A stretch of 64,000 nucleotides of DNA from Nitrospira sp. GTDB taxonomy: Bacteria; Nitrospirota; Nitrospiria; Nitrospirales; UBA8639. Where the stretch lies: contig WTGX01000005.1 in assembly GCA_011523385.1 (NCBI GenBank), forward strand, positions 21,326 to 85,325, written 5' to 3'. Each line of letters starts with the position of its first letter. Position 1 is the first letter of the stretch. The translations under genes were made by a program, and so were the position numbers. Positions 52,233 through 61,732 of the stretch are shown in pieces. Below the pieces are notes generated by a model. It worked only from the letters and a program-made list of their open reading frames with translations, had not been told where the DNA came from and did no database searches.

Positions 52233-52715
52233 AAAAAATGTTTCAATCCGGGCAACGCACCCTGGCAGTCATTGTATGCATTCATGCATTCGTTGACCAT
52301 CTTCACTGCCTCCTTCCGTCATTCCCGACGCCTGTCCCCGACGTTTTTAATCGGGGATCTAATCGGGAATCCAGTGTCTTTCTCTTTACGGACGAAGAAA
52401 AAACCCTGGATCCCCGATCGGGTCGGGGATGACAGCAAGGAGATTCCTTCCTTCGACAAGCTCAGGACAGGCGCTTGGCTCGGAATGACAAATCCAGTGT
52501 GGTCAGCCCCTATCCTATCAACGAATCAGCGAACATTTTGTACAGGCTCTAATCCATTCCGTCAAGCCATTCTCCTGCACCAGGGCACCAAAATCCTTTG
52601 CACGTCAATGAGTTATGCTGTATCCAATTCCTTCGGCAAACGGGTTGGAAGATCCAGGGAAGCCATGTTTCCCACGCCACAGAAACCGTTCCCCGCTCTT
52701 TACCCGACCGTATGA
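52233..52715. other. Long intergenic region with a dispersed repeat block
   Basis: From about 52316 to 52445 lie nested copies of the GTCATTCCCGACG / TTTTTAATCGGGGATC / AACCCTGGATCCCCGATC family, then a TTCGACAAGCTCAGGACAGG unit near 52455-52474. The remaining sequence to 52715 shows no gene that I can support. Confidence 0.6.
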
Positions 52716-52744
52716 TTGTAAATCACATGACGAGTGAGTACACT
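52716..52744 (+). promoter_or_regulatory. Candidate promoter of purE
   Basis: TTGTAA and TACACT are separated by 17 bases. They lie about 75 bases upstream of the purE start, leaving a 5' leader that ends in AAGGAGG. Confidence 0.4.
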
Positions 52745-52818
52745 CTCATCCGGTCATCAAGGAGTTATCGGGAACTCTCTCACTTCAACGCTCTCATTTC
52801 GGTTAAGGAGGAACGCTT

Positions 52819-53316
52819 GTGGCTTCAGCAAACGATACACCGTTAGTCGGTATTGTGATGGGCAGTAAAAGCGATTGGGACGTCATGCGATTGGCCAGTG
52901 AGACGCTGACGCAACTCGGCATTGCCAATGAATGTCGTGTGATTTCCGCGCACCGGGCCCCCGACGCCTTATTCGACTACGTGAGCCAGGCCGAGTCGCG
53001 AGGGCTCCGCGTCATGATCGCGGGAGCCGGCGGCGCGGCGCACCTGCCGGGCGTGATTGCGGCGAAGACGACCCTGCCGGTTCTCGGCGTGCCCATGCAA
53101 TCCAAAGCGCTCCAAGGCCTCGATTCCCTGCTCTCCATCGTCCAAATGCCCAAGGGTATTCCCGTCGCCACCCTGGCCATCGGCGAAGCCGGGTCGGCAA
53201 ATGCCGCCCTATTCGCCGCCGCGATCCTGGCCCTAGAAGATTCGGGGATTAAGAAAAACCTGGAAGAGTACCGGAGGAAACAAACGGAAAAGGTTCTTGC
53301 TGAAAAATTGCAGTAA
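52819..53316 (+). CDS. purE: N5-carboxyaminoimidazole ribonucleotide mutase
   Basis: The 165-residue class I PurE shows [13 protein letters not shown], the catalytic SAHRAPD and [11 protein letters not shown]. It moves the carboxyl group from N5-CAIR to give CAIR in purine synthesis. Translation starts at GTG 52819 after AAGGAGGAACGCTT. purK is not next to it. The last codons, for [12 protein letters not shown], are also found at 61689-61728, which shows that DNA was inserted at the 3' end of this gene without harming it. Confidence 0.95.
   Translation: MASANDTPLVGIVMGSKSDWDVMRLASETLTQLGIANECRVISAHRAPDALFDYVSQAESRGLRVMIAGAGGAAHLPGVIAAKTTLPVLGVPMQSKALQGLDSLLSIVQMPKGIPVATLAIGEAGSANAALFAAAILALEDSGIKKNLEEYRRKQTEKVLAEKLQ
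53269..53316 (+). repeat. Left junction of the purE island (purE 3' end in use)
   Basis: The 48 bases ending in the purE stop match the right junction at 61681-61728. AAACAAACGG and GCTGAAAAATTGCAGTA are identical, and the five differences between them keep the protein [12 protein letters not shown]. An att-like core probably lies in the identical 3' part. Confidence 0.75.
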
Positions 53317-53463
53317 TGACTTGGCGTATTGCAGTTTCGTAAATTTCCATGCTCGGCTTTTTACAACAGATCTGATACTGCGAGAGCCCCCTGCCTTTTT
53401 CCCCGTATTCCTCTCCTCGTTAGGCAACATTCTGATGCGTTCCCTAGATAACGAGCAGACTCC

Positions 53464-54636
53464 ATGAGCAGCCGAAGCTTGAAGATAACGTTGCAGCCTG
53501 ATGTGTTGCGATGGGCGCGAGAGCGACTGCGCATCAGCCAAGATGAACTTGCCCAAAAGATGCAGGTGAGACCAGAACTCGTGTTGGAGTGGGAACAATC
53601 CGGTAGGATCAGTGTTGCCCAAGCAGATAGGCTTGCCCAACGTACCCATACCCCTCTGGGCTTTCTGTACCTAACAGAACCGCCTGAGGACCACTTACCA
53701 ATACCTGATTTCCGGACCCGAAGCGATGACACACTACCGCGGCCAAGTCCAGACCTTCTCGAAACCGTGGAGACTATGCAGCGACGTCAGGCCTGGATGC
53801 GCGATGAACTCATTGAAGATGACGCCGCACCTCTGGACTTTGTTGGAGCCTACAGAATTGATGCACCTCCACGGCAAGTAGCCGCTGCCATGCGTGATGC
53901 GTTGCAATTATCCTACGACTGGGCCTCGCAAGTGTCTACTTGGACGGATGCGCTTAAGGTTCTACGGGATCAAGCAGAAGATGCTGGTGTCCTGGTGGTT
54001 TTCAATGGAATCGTGGGAAACAATACGCGACGCAAGCTAGTCCCTGATGAGTTTCAAGGTTTTGCTCTCGTTGACGAGCATGCTCCACTTATCTTTGTAA
54101 ATAGCGCTGACTTCAAGGCAGCGCAGATGTTCACTTTCGCCCACGAACTGGCACACCTCTTTGTGGGAGAAACAGGCGTATCCATTTTCCAAAACTTGCA
54201 GCCAGTGCCCCATGCCACAGAGCGTTTCTGCAATCAGACGGCTGCTGAATTTCTAGTACCGAAGGATGATTTAAACAATTTCTGGCATACCGCCAAGCAA
54301 ACGAATGATCGTTACCAGGCGATTGCTCGTCACTTCAAAGTCAGTTCTCTTGTAGCAGCGCGTCGTACCCTTGATCTTGACCTAATCGACCAGGATGAAT
54401 TCTTCAGGTTCTATCAGGAATATCAGGACACTGAATGGCACAGCAGACAACAGGACCAGGCAAGTGGCGGCGATTTTTGGAACACCCAGAAATGGCGCAT
54501 AGGCCCACGCTTTGGCACGGCAATCATCCGCGCGGTTAAGGAAGGTCGACTGCTCTATCGTGAAGCGTATAGCCTCACCGGTCTGAAAGGAGATACCTTT
54601 GAAAGAATGCCGAAGAAGATGGGAATGCTACTTTGA
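53464..54636 (+). CDS. XRE-ImmA/IrrE-type metallopeptidase regulator
   Basis: The 390-residue protein has an N-terminal XRE helix-turn-helix (about residues 10-62, RWARERLRISQDELAQKMQV) and a ImmA/IrrE-like zinc protease with HELAH at 227-231 (TFAHELAHLFVGE), followed by a long helical tail. Such proteins control mobile elements or toxin-antitoxin loci by cleaving a repressor or acting as antitoxin. Its stop overlaps the next start (ATGATGA), a gene pairing often seen with PIN-like DUF4411 toxins. It is the first gene of the purE island. Confidence 0.88.
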   Translation: MSSRSLKITLQPDVLRWARERLRISQDELAQKMQVRPELVLEWEQSGRISVAQADRLAQRTHTPLGFLYLTEPPEDHLPIPDFRTRSDDTLPRPSPDLLETVETMQRRQAWMRDELIEDDAAPLDFVGAYRIDAPPRQVAAAMRDALQLSYDWASQVSTWTDALKVLRDQAEDAGVLVVFNGIVGNNTRRKLVPDEFQGFALVDEHAPLIFVNSADFKAAQMFTFAHELAHLFVGETGVSIFQNLQPVPHATERFCNQTAAEFLVPKDDLNNFWHTAKQTNDRYQAIARHFKVSSLVAARRTLDLDLIDQDEFFRFYQEYQDTEWHSRQQDQASGGDFWNTQKWRIGPRFGTAIIRAVKEGRLLYREAYSLTGLKGDTFERMPKKMGMLL

Positions 54637-55172
54637 TGAACCAAGCGCACAAATTGTTTGTGTTAGATACGAACATCTTCATAGAGGCACACCGTCGCTA
54701 CTACGCGCAAGACCTGTGCCCCGGTTTCTGGGAATGCATGACACACTATTGCCAAGAGAGACGAATGTTGAGCATAGATCGGGTTCGTGCTGAATTGATG
54801 GAAGGGCCAAATAATCAGGATATTCCAGACAAGTTGGCTGAGTGGGTGAAAAATGCACCAAACGATCTCTTCATATCATCAGCGGAGCAGTCAGTCGTAG
54901 ATGCTTTCGCAGAAATGATGGACTGGGTCCGAAGAAATGACCAATTTCGACCTGACGCGAAAGCGGAGTTCGCAAGAGTAGCCGATGGGTGGGTTGCCGC
55001 CTACGCCAAGGTACATAACGCGATCGTGGTTACCCAGGAGAAATTCAACCCAGATGTCAAGAAACGAGTGCCTCTGCCCAACGTTTGCCGACAGTTCAGC
55101 GTCAGTTACCAGGATACTTTTGACATGCTGCGGGAGATTGAAGTTCGTTTTGATTGGAGGCAGCACCGATGA
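54633..55172 (+). CDS. DUF4411-type PIN-like toxin
   Basis: A 179-residue protein with the PIN-like opening KLFVLDTNIFIEA (Asp12), a middle acidic region (DRVRAELMEG) and a late VVTQEKFNPDVKKRVPLPNV, all typical of DUF4411. It is probably a ribonuclease kept in check by the XRE/ImmA protein with which it overlaps by four bases. The segment from residue 100 on (ADGWVAAYAKVHNAIVVTQE) carries the second group of acidic residues. Intact by eye. Confidence 0.83.
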   Translation: MMNQAHKLFVLDTNIFIEAHRRYYAQDLCPGFWECMTHYCQERRMLSIDRVRAELMEGPNNQDIPDKLAEWVKNAPNDLFISSAEQSVVDAFAEMMDWVRRNDQFRPDAKAEFARVADGWVAAYAKVHNAIVVTQEKFNPDVKKRVPLPNVCRQFSVSYQDTFDMLREIEVRFDWRQHR

Positions 55173-55302
55173 TTACTGACAGCGCGGCAGCTATAATGCC
55201 GCCACATCTTCACGTTCGAAGTGGTCCTTCATTGGAGGAGGGTCAGTGCAGCTTATACAAATTGAAATGATTTTGGAAACGTAACCGTCTCTGAACTGGA
55301 CC

Positions 55303-58300
55303 ATGAAAAGAAAACGTGAAGATTCGTTTTTCGATTACTTCAAAGCCATCAAAGAGACTGATCTCTCCGACGCCACTGAATACACCCTACGAACACCACT
55401 TCATAACCTACTTGACTCCCTCGCCAAAGACAAGAAACCTCCACCCAAGATCATTCCCGAACCAAAGCGGGATAAGACCAAACTCGGTGCGCCGGATTTC
55501 AAGGTCAAGTTTAAAGAAGCAATAGTCGGCTATGTGGAAACTAAGAAGGTCGGCGAAAACTTAGATGCTGTTCTAAAATCCGATCAGATCGCAAAATACA
55601 AAAAACTATCGGACAATATAATCCTTACCAACTATTTGGAATGGATTTGGCTGAAAGATGACTCTATCGCAAAAAGAGAGACGCTTTGCTACATCAGCGA
55701 CGTGGGCTATCACCGGGCGAGGCTGGACAAGGACAAAGCAGACAAAGTAGCCGAACTGATCGCCGGATTTCTATCCACGCCGCCGCAGAAACTAGCAGAC
55801 TCGAAAAAGTTGGCATACGCCTTGGCCGTGCGCTGTCACGTCCTACGCGATTTCCTTTTTGAAGAACTGAAACGCCAAACAAGGGAGGGACAGGAAGGCC
55901 GACTTCATGGCCTGTATGCAGCGTTCCAAAAAGACGTATTCCATCAATTGGAATTGATCGAATTCGCAGATGCCTTCGCGCAAACGCTGGGCTACGGGCT
56001 GTTCCTAGCCAAACTGAAAGCAGGAGAGTCGATTACGATAACTCTGCAAAACGCCAAGAAATACGTGCCTACCAATTTTGAATTGATCCGCGAGTTGGTG
56101 AATTTCCTTGATGAGTTGGAACAAGATGAATACCGGAAAGTCAAATGGCTGGTGGAAGAAATCCTCAGCATTTTCGACACGCTAGACTTGACCGCCATTC
56201 ATGAGAACCTCGCCTTCGTCCCGAGACAAAGTAGGCTATATCCCCCAACCGAAGAAGAACGCCTACTTTTCGCCAAAGACCCGTATGTCTATTTTTACGA
56301 AGACTTTCTGAAAGCCTATGACAAGGCCACCAGTAAGGCTCGTGGCGTCTACTATACTCCACGACCAGTCGTGAATTTTATCGTCCGCGCAATAAATGAC
56401 CTGCTGAAAGATACCTTTAACATCAACAAGGGGCTCGCCGCGCACAAGCATGTGACCGTGCTGGATTTTGCTGCTGGCACAGGAACCTTTCTGCTGGAGA
56501 TACTCCACCAGATATTCGAGTCGGTCTCCGAGGGCATCCGACACAAGATCGTGAAAGACCACGTCCTGAAAAACCTGTACGGCTTTGAATATCTCATTGC
56601 GCCGTACACCGTCGCGCACCTGAAACTGTCTCAGTTCCTCCATAACAAGAACCTTCCCATGCAGCCCGGTGAACGGTTAAACATCTATCTCACCAACACG
56701 CTGGAACCGATCGAGCCGTTAGTCAACCGTCTGCTGCCCGCGCTCTCGCGTGAAGTAGCGGCTGCACAGCAAATCAAAGAGAAGCCCATTCTGGTAATTA
56801 CTGGCAACCCGCCTTACAACGTAAAATCTCGAAATACAGGAGAGTGGATTACAAATCTACTCAAAAACGACTATTTCAAAGTGGATGGCAAGAAGCTGGA
56901 AGAGAAAAACCCTAAAAACCTGCTTGATGACTACGTTAAGTTTATCCGTTTCGCTCAATGGAAAATGGAACAGGTGGAGGAAGGCATTGTCGGCATCATC
57001 ACCAATCATTCTTTTCTGGACAATCCAACCTTCAGGGGGATGCGCCAATCTTTGATGAAAACCTTCAATCAGATATACGTACTCGACCTACACGGCAACA
57101 AGAAGAAGAAAGAGAGAGCACCCGATGGTGGCAATGACGAAAACGTGTTCGACATCGAACAGGGTGTGGCCATTTCTCTGCTAGTGAAAAAGAACGACGC
57201 AATGCAGAAGGTCTTTCGTGCTGACCTTTGGGGCCATCGCAAGGGAAAATACGCAGCCGTATTAGAAGCAGAGATATCTAATATACCGTGGCAAGAATTG
57301 CAGCCAGACAGCCCATTCTATCTTTTTGTGCCGCAAAACAAAGAGCTACGCGAGCAATACAATAAGGGCTGGAAAATTTCGGATATATTCAAGATACAAT
57401 CCACTGGAGTCAAAACGCATCGCGACCATTTCGTGACTGATTTTGAAGAAACTCCTCTGCGAAAGCGCATTGAAGCATTTTGTGATCTCTCGATTCCTAA
57501 CGAAGAGATAGCAAAGAAATATGCCTTGAAAAGTAATCGCGATTGGGATCTGCCAGAGCGCAGAAAATCTATAGCAGCAGATAAAGGATATAAGGCTGCT
57601 TTTACGAAGTTGCTCTACCGCCCATTCGACATCATTGCCTATTTCCATCACGACGACATAGTGGACTGGCCACGACGCGAAGTCATGCATCACATGATTG
57701 CCAATCAAAACATTGGTCTAGTTACTGTACGGCAAGTGACAGCTGGCCAATTTAATCATGCGATCTGTTCGAGCGTTCCTGTTGAAATGAAAACCTGCTC
57801 CCATGATAGAGGTACAAATCTCTTCCCTCTCTACCTTTATCCCTCGCATAAGGATTTGCTCGAAGAAGACGACGCATTCAAGGGCAAGGAACGCATTGAG
57901 AACTTCGAGTCGAAATTCCGAGTGTTCGTGGACAAAAAGTATAAGCACTGCTACAGCCCCGAAGAAATCCTGGGCTATCTCTACGCCGTGCTCCACAGTC
58001 CGACCTACCGAGAAAAATACCTGGAGTTTCTGAAGAGAGATTTTCCATGCATTCCTTTCGTTAACAACAGCAAGACGTTCGAGACATTATCCACCCTCGG
58101 TTGGGAATTGGTGCAGGCACATTTGTACGGACCCGTAACGCAAAAGTTGAAGGTGGATATTAGCACAGGGAATTTCAAGGTCGAAAAACCCACCTACAAC
58201 GCCCAAAGCCAACGACTAAACATCAACAAAACACAGTATTTCACTCCCGTGCCGCAGGACGTGTGGGACTTCCATATTGGTGGCTACCAAGTGCTTAACC

Positions 58301-58428
58301 AATACCTCAAAGCCCGCAAAGGCCGGCCCCTATCCCTCGACGAAATCGAAAACATTCAGAATATGGTCAATGTTCTCCGCTTTACCATCGACCAGATGCA
58401 GCTCATCGAAAGCTGCTGGAAGCCGTGA
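55303..58428 (+). CDS. Type IIG-like restriction endonuclease-methyltransferase
   Basis: A 1041-residue single-chain enzyme. The N-terminal nuclease is suggested by APDFKVKF...VGYVETKK (Asp65, Glu79, Lys81). A helical connector follows. The gamma-type N6-adenine methyltransferase has the SAM motif DFAAGTGTF near residue 388 and GNPPYNV near 502. The C-terminal third should recognise the target sequence. No helicase domain is present, which separates it from type ISP. Such enzymes cut and methylate DNA without partner subunits. Codon and base composition differ from the core genes, and it lies within the purE island. Confidence 0.87.
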   Translation: MKRKREDSFFDYFKAIKETDLSDATEYTLRTPLHNLLDSLAKDKKPPPKIIPEPKRDKTKLGAPDFKVKFKEAIVGYVETKKVGENLDAVLKSDQIAKYKKLSDNIILTNYLEWIWLKDDSIAKRETLCYISDVGYHRARLDKDKADKVAELIAGFLSTPPQKLADSKKLAYALAVRCHVLRDFLFEELKRQTREGQEGRLHGLYAAFQKDVFHQLELIEFADAFAQTLGYGLFLAKLKAGESITITLQNAKKYVPTNFELIRELVNFLDELEQDEYRKVKWLVEEILSIFDTLDLTAIHENLAFVPRQSRLYPPTEEERLLFAKDPYVYFYEDFLKAYDKATSKARGVYYTPRPVVNFIVRAINDLLKDTFNINKGLAAHKHVTVLDFAAGTGTFLLEILHQIFESVSEGIRHKIVKDHVLKNLYGFEYLIAPYTVAHLKLSQFLHNKNLPMQPGERLNIYLTNTLEPIEPLVNRLLPALSREVAAAQQIKEKPILVITGNPPYNVKSRNTGEWITNLLKNDYFKVDGKKLEEKNPKNLLDDYVKFIRFAQWKMEQVEEGIVGIITNHSFLDNPTFRGMRQSLMKTFNQIYVLDLHGNKKKKERAPDGGNDENVFDIEQGVAISLLVKKNDAMQKVFRADLWGHRKGKYAAVLEAEISNIPWQELQPDSPFYLFVPQNKELREQYNKGWKISDIFKIQSTGVKTHRDHFVTDFEETPLRKRIEAFCDLSIPNEEIAKKYALKSNRDWDLPERRKSIAADKGYKAAFTKLLYRPFDIIAYFHHDDIVDWPRREVMHHMIANQNIGLVTVRQVTAGQFNHAICSSVPVEMKTCSHDRGTNLFPLYLYPSHKDLLEEDDAFKGKERIENFESKFRVFVDKKYKHCYSPEEILGYLYAVLHSPTYREKYLEFLKRDFPCIPFVNNSKTFETLSTLGWELVQAHLYGPVTQKLKVDISTGNFKVEKPTYNAQSQRLNINKTQYFTPVPQDVWDFHIGGYQVLNQYLKARKGRPLSLDEIENIQNMVNVLRFTIDQMQLIESCWKP

Positions 58429-58512
58429 CAAATCCCAAGGACTTCCCGCTGTCGTAACACGACTCGCCGAAGAAACAGACACCAATAATACGTCAGGAAG
58501 GGCTAACAAGAG

Positions 58513-59481
58513 ATGGAAACCAACAAGGAGCTATGCCCCATTTGGGACGATATCGTAACGCGCATAATACGTTGCGACGACAGGGATGCTTTTGTTGTCG
58601 AGGGTTCTCCACGAATTGGCGGGGACTATAAAATTTCCGCCCAAGCCATGCAAGATGTCGGCACCCTAAATTCGAAAGACAAGGCCAAGCTCACCACCTT
58701 TCTCCTCGAATTGGGGAGAGCGGGTGATCGTACGCCACTAGTCGACTCCGACCTCGTCGAGAAAGCCAAATTCGAAAATCCTCTTCCCGTGTATGTCCGT
58801 GCCGAAAGACTCCTGCGTTACTTAGTTAACAGTGCGACGTGGATTGGACATTCGTTCCAGAGTAACATCATCTTCGTCGACCCAGAGGCCTTAGCAGGGT
58901 CCGAGTCAACTCTGTCAAAAGATATCTCGTATTTTGTCAATTATTTAACTGACATGGGGTGACTCAAACCTCATCATCGAGATAGATATTTCATGATAAT
59001 GGTCCCTGGTTATCAGCATGTTGCCGAACAGACTACAAAAAAAGATCTGTCCCAATGCTTTGTCGCCATGTGGTTTGATCTCTCGATGAATTCGGCGTAT
59101 GAAGAGGACATCAAAAAAGCAGTCGAAGAGTGCGGGTACACGCCCTTGCGGATCGACCAGAAACAACACCTAAACAAGATTGACGACGAGATTATTGCCG
59201 AAATTCGCCGCTCTCGCTTCGTGGTAGCTGATTTCACGCATGATGCGGAGAAGGGTGTTCGTGGCGGTGTCTACTTCGAAGCAGGCTTCGCCTATGGTCT
59301 TGGTCTGCCAGTCCTTTATACCTGCCGGGAAGATCTGAAGGAAAAACTCCACTTTGATACACGACAATACCCCCACATCCTTTGGAAAACCCCAGAGGAC
59401 CTGTACGCCGAACTCAGAGATAGGATCCGGGCGCGCGTCGGCGACTACAGGACTGAACCTGCCCCTGCCATGAGCGAGTAA
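58513..59481 (+). pseudogene. Nucleoside deoxyribosyltransferase/TIR-like protein split by in-frame TGA
   Basis: METNKELCPIWDDIVTRIIR begins a frame that reaches TGA at 58960-58962 (LTDMG stop) and then continues, unshifted, as LKPHHRDRYFMIMVPGYQHV. The second half has the Rossmann-like signature CFVAMWFDLSMNSAYEEDI, IRRSRFVVADFTH and GGVYFEAGFAYGLGLPVLYT, found in nucleoside 2-deoxyribosyltransferase-like and TIR-related defence proteins. Together they give a normal protein of about 322 residues. The TGA probably replaced TGG or CGA. ATG 58993 could permit a separate C-terminal domain to be made. Confidence 0.75.
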
Positions 59482-59725
59482 CGTTCCATCGCCTCAGAAG
59501 AAACTTCAAGCGTCCCCTCCTTTCTGGGAAAGAAAACCCCCACAAGTTCGTGTTCACGGGCGTCCAAGGGCTCCAGGGGCAAGTGTGAATTGAGTGTGAA
59601 GTCTGGAGGACGTCCAGCTAGAAGCAGAGAACGGGTGGGGGATCTTGCTATAAACGGACGCTTATGGGGCAGCCAACGTGAGCAAATTGCTGCTTATTCC
59701 CAGTTGCGATTTCCCAGGCTGTCCC

Positions 59726-61648
59726 TCACGTAAGGTTTTGACTATCGTTTATCCTTTGTAGAAGAGCGTCCAGCATTGCCGTGATTTTTTCCTTCATCAC
59801 GTTTCTTTCTTTGACTGTGTTAGCGCATTCTAGCTTTATTTCACCGTTGATTTGTTTCACCATGCCAGCAGCATCTTCAAGGTTGTTTGCTTTTGCACTA
59901 TTCTCAAGGAGGTCTTTGTGTCTTCTGAGGAGAAAGCGTTTGATGAATTCCATTCTGTTGTTTTCTTCCGACGAAAATGACTCCGCCAGGTCAATTCCAT
60001 ATTTCTTTAGAATCTTTTGAACAACACTCATGAAGAAAGCTTCCTCGTAGAAGTCCTCAATAGTAATTGCGTCGCTGCCCAAATCTCTGTACGTGTACCA
60101 AAAATCAGGATCCCTCATTTCCCTTTTCTTGCTTTTCGCAGCCTCATCCATGTCTGAAAGCACGAAATATTTTCGGCTTGCCAACTCAAGGATTGAAATG
60201 ACAGGCTTAATGTTTCTGACACCCCCTGTGTAGCATATACCAACGCCTTTCCAAGCCCTGCCCTTCATAAACAAACTAAGAGGTTGTTTGTCTGTGTATC
60301 CTTCAAGCAGAATGTTTTTCTGTTTCAGGTCTTCGTATATTGAATGTCCTATCACCTGATATACGTTTTCAGGCGGCGATGTACCATGTTCCTTAGCCTC
60401 TTTAATGGTGGTATTTTCATTATCTTTCTCGACAAGCAGATTGTTTTGAATGTTCTCTGTATCAATCATTGAGATGGAGTGAGTGGCATAAATTATCGTG
60501 TTGGTTTTGCCTAATTTTATTAGTTTGTATTTCAAATCTTTCGCACTGCTAGGGTGCAGTCCAGTTTCCGGTTCATCAATCAAGATCAAAGGCGTATCCA
60601 AATACTGCTTTGTGTCCAATTCAGTACTTATCAACAACAAAAAGGAGACAAATCTCCGAAACCCGTCGCTCCTTTGACTAAAGTTAAATAAGTTTTCTGA
60701 ATCTCGTATCCCTACCACAATCCTTTCACCATCTGAACGTAATTTTATTGCTACATTGTTATATTCTTTCCAGGTTTTCTTGATGTACTCATTTGTTTTG
60801 TTGCTCACACGGTCATATAAATTTTGGAGTCGATTGTGCCCGATATTGTTAGCTTCGGAAATCCTGCCTTGAATGTCCTTTTCTTCGATACCAGCCAATA
60901 GAAACATATTCTTTAGTGGAATGCAGGAATCCGGTCTTTGGGAAAATGCTTCTCTTTCGATGCTAGAAGGCAAATCATGCGCCTGTGCAGCATATTGCCA
61001 ATAACGAATTGGGAAGTTGTAATTTTCCGGCGCAGCTATGGCCCTTACTAGTTGGCGGAGAAAGTTATAGACATCCTCCAAGCTTATAGGTGACAGACAA
61101 TTTCTTATTGAGGCTCGGTCATTTTCATCTATCTGTTTTTCAATATATCGTTCACTAATGTATGAGTCGGCGGGAATCTGCTTCTGTAGTTCGTAGTCAA
61201 CAATTTGTGGGCTTACAGAATACCAGCCTTCTTCAATTGTGAGACCTTCCTCGAGTAGCCAATGTGTCCAGAAGCCATTCTTGCTACATTGAATTTCATA
61301 CAAAATATATTTTGAATGTTTTTCAAAGAATGAGCTGACAGTATGACCCTTAGTCAATTTTGCGTTTTGGCCTTCAAGAAATTTCTCAACGAATTGGGCT
61401 TTGCACTTGTCAATTTCATCTTTGTCTAACTCAAAGTCAAATCGGACAAAGGCAGGTTTGTTGTATGACTCCTTCGCATCTTCTTGCCTAAAACTTGCAT
61501 CGTCTGCAAGCAAATTCAGGGCATTCAATATGTTTGATTTCCCGCTTTCGTTTTTGCCAACCAGAATTTTGTGGTCGTTCGCGTCGAAAGAAATTTTCAT
61601 TTCTTCTATCGAACGAAATCCGTGTATCTGAACTCTTTTCAACCTCAT
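59726..61648 (-). CDS. OLD-family ATPase-nuclease
   Basis: The 640-residue protein has an SMC/ABC-like ATPase: Walker A VGKNESGKSN at about 30-39, signature FSQRSDGFRRFVSF, Walker B LILIDEPETGLHPS near 350 and a HSISMID switch. A TOPRIM-like nuclease follows (ILLEGYTDKQ near 447, VLSDMDEA near 497). This is the OLD architecture, shared with GajA and other anti-phage nucleases. No gajB-like UvrD gene or other partner is adjacent, so it may act alone. The gene is AT-rich relative to mdh and lies on the opposite strand to the rest of the island. It lies directly inside the right junction. Confidence 0.88.
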   Translation of the reverse strand: MRLKRVQIHGFRSIEEMKISFDANDHKILVGKNESGKSNILNALNLLADDASFRQEDAKESYNKPAFVRFDFELDKDEIDKCKAQFVEKFLEGQNAKLTKGHTVSSFFEKHSKYILYEIQCSKNGFWTHWLLEEGLTIEEGWYSVSPQIVDYELQKQIPADSYISERYIEKQIDENDRASIRNCLSPISLEDVYNFLRQLVRAIAAPENYNFPIRYWQYAAQAHDLPSSIEREAFSQRPDSCIPLKNMFLLAGIEEKDIQGRISEANNIGHNRLQNLYDRVSNKTNEYIKKTWKEYNNVAIKLRSDGERIVVGIRDSENLFNFSQRSDGFRRFVSFLLLISTELDTKQYLDTPLILIDEPETGLHPSSAKDLKYKLIKLGKTNTIIYATHSISMIDTENIQNNLLVEKDNENTTIKEAKEHGTSPPENVYQVIGHSIYEDLKQKNILLEGYTDKQPLSLFMKGRAWKGVGICYTGGVRNIKPVISILELASRKYFVLSDMDEAAKSKKREMRDPDFWYTYRDLGSDAITIEDFYEEAFFMSVVQKILKKYGIDLAESFSSEENNRMEFIKRFLLRRHKDLLENSAKANNLEDAAGMVKQINGEIKLECANTVKERNVMKEKITAMLDALLQRINDSQNLT

Positions 61649-61680
61649 AAGTGCCCCCTAATACTTTTAGGGTTGTAACC

Positions 61681-61728
61681 TACCCCTGGAAACAAACGGA
61701 GAAAGTGTTGGCTGAAAAATTGCAGTAG
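61681..61728 (+). repeat. Right junction: displaced purE 3' end
   Basis: AAACAAACGGAGAAAGTG and the bases to TAG 61726-61728 encode [12 protein letters not shown] followed by a stop, the same as the end of PurE. They lack any gene in front. Synonymous differences from the left copy suggest that this is the resident end, displaced when an element bringing its own 3' end integrated. Confidence 0.75.
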
Positions 61729-61732
61729 CGGA

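Larger units (their letters stand above)
53317..61728. mobile_element. Defence island inserted at the 3' end of purE
   Basis: About 8.4 kb lie between the functional purE 3' end and a displaced second copy of that 3' end, next to mdh. Contents: XRE/ImmA protease gene, PIN toxin gene, type IIG-like restriction-methylase, an interrupted nucleosidase/TIR-like gene and an OLD nuclease gene. The DNA is visibly AT-richer than purE and mdh. No integrase or transposase is visible, so the element may have lost it or been moved in trans. Confidence 0.7.

Noticed and set aside
29736-58962. Reassignment of TGA to an amino acid, suggested by two in-frame TGA codons
   Set aside because: Many intact genes in the window end with TGA (for instance hsdS, der and the radical SAM gene), so TGA is a normal stop. 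The two genes are better explained as interrupted.
53317-61728. Integrase or transposase gene in the purE island
   Set aside because: None of the five reading frames of the island shows tyrosine or serine recombinase or DDE motifs, so mobility is inferred only from the duplicated purE end.
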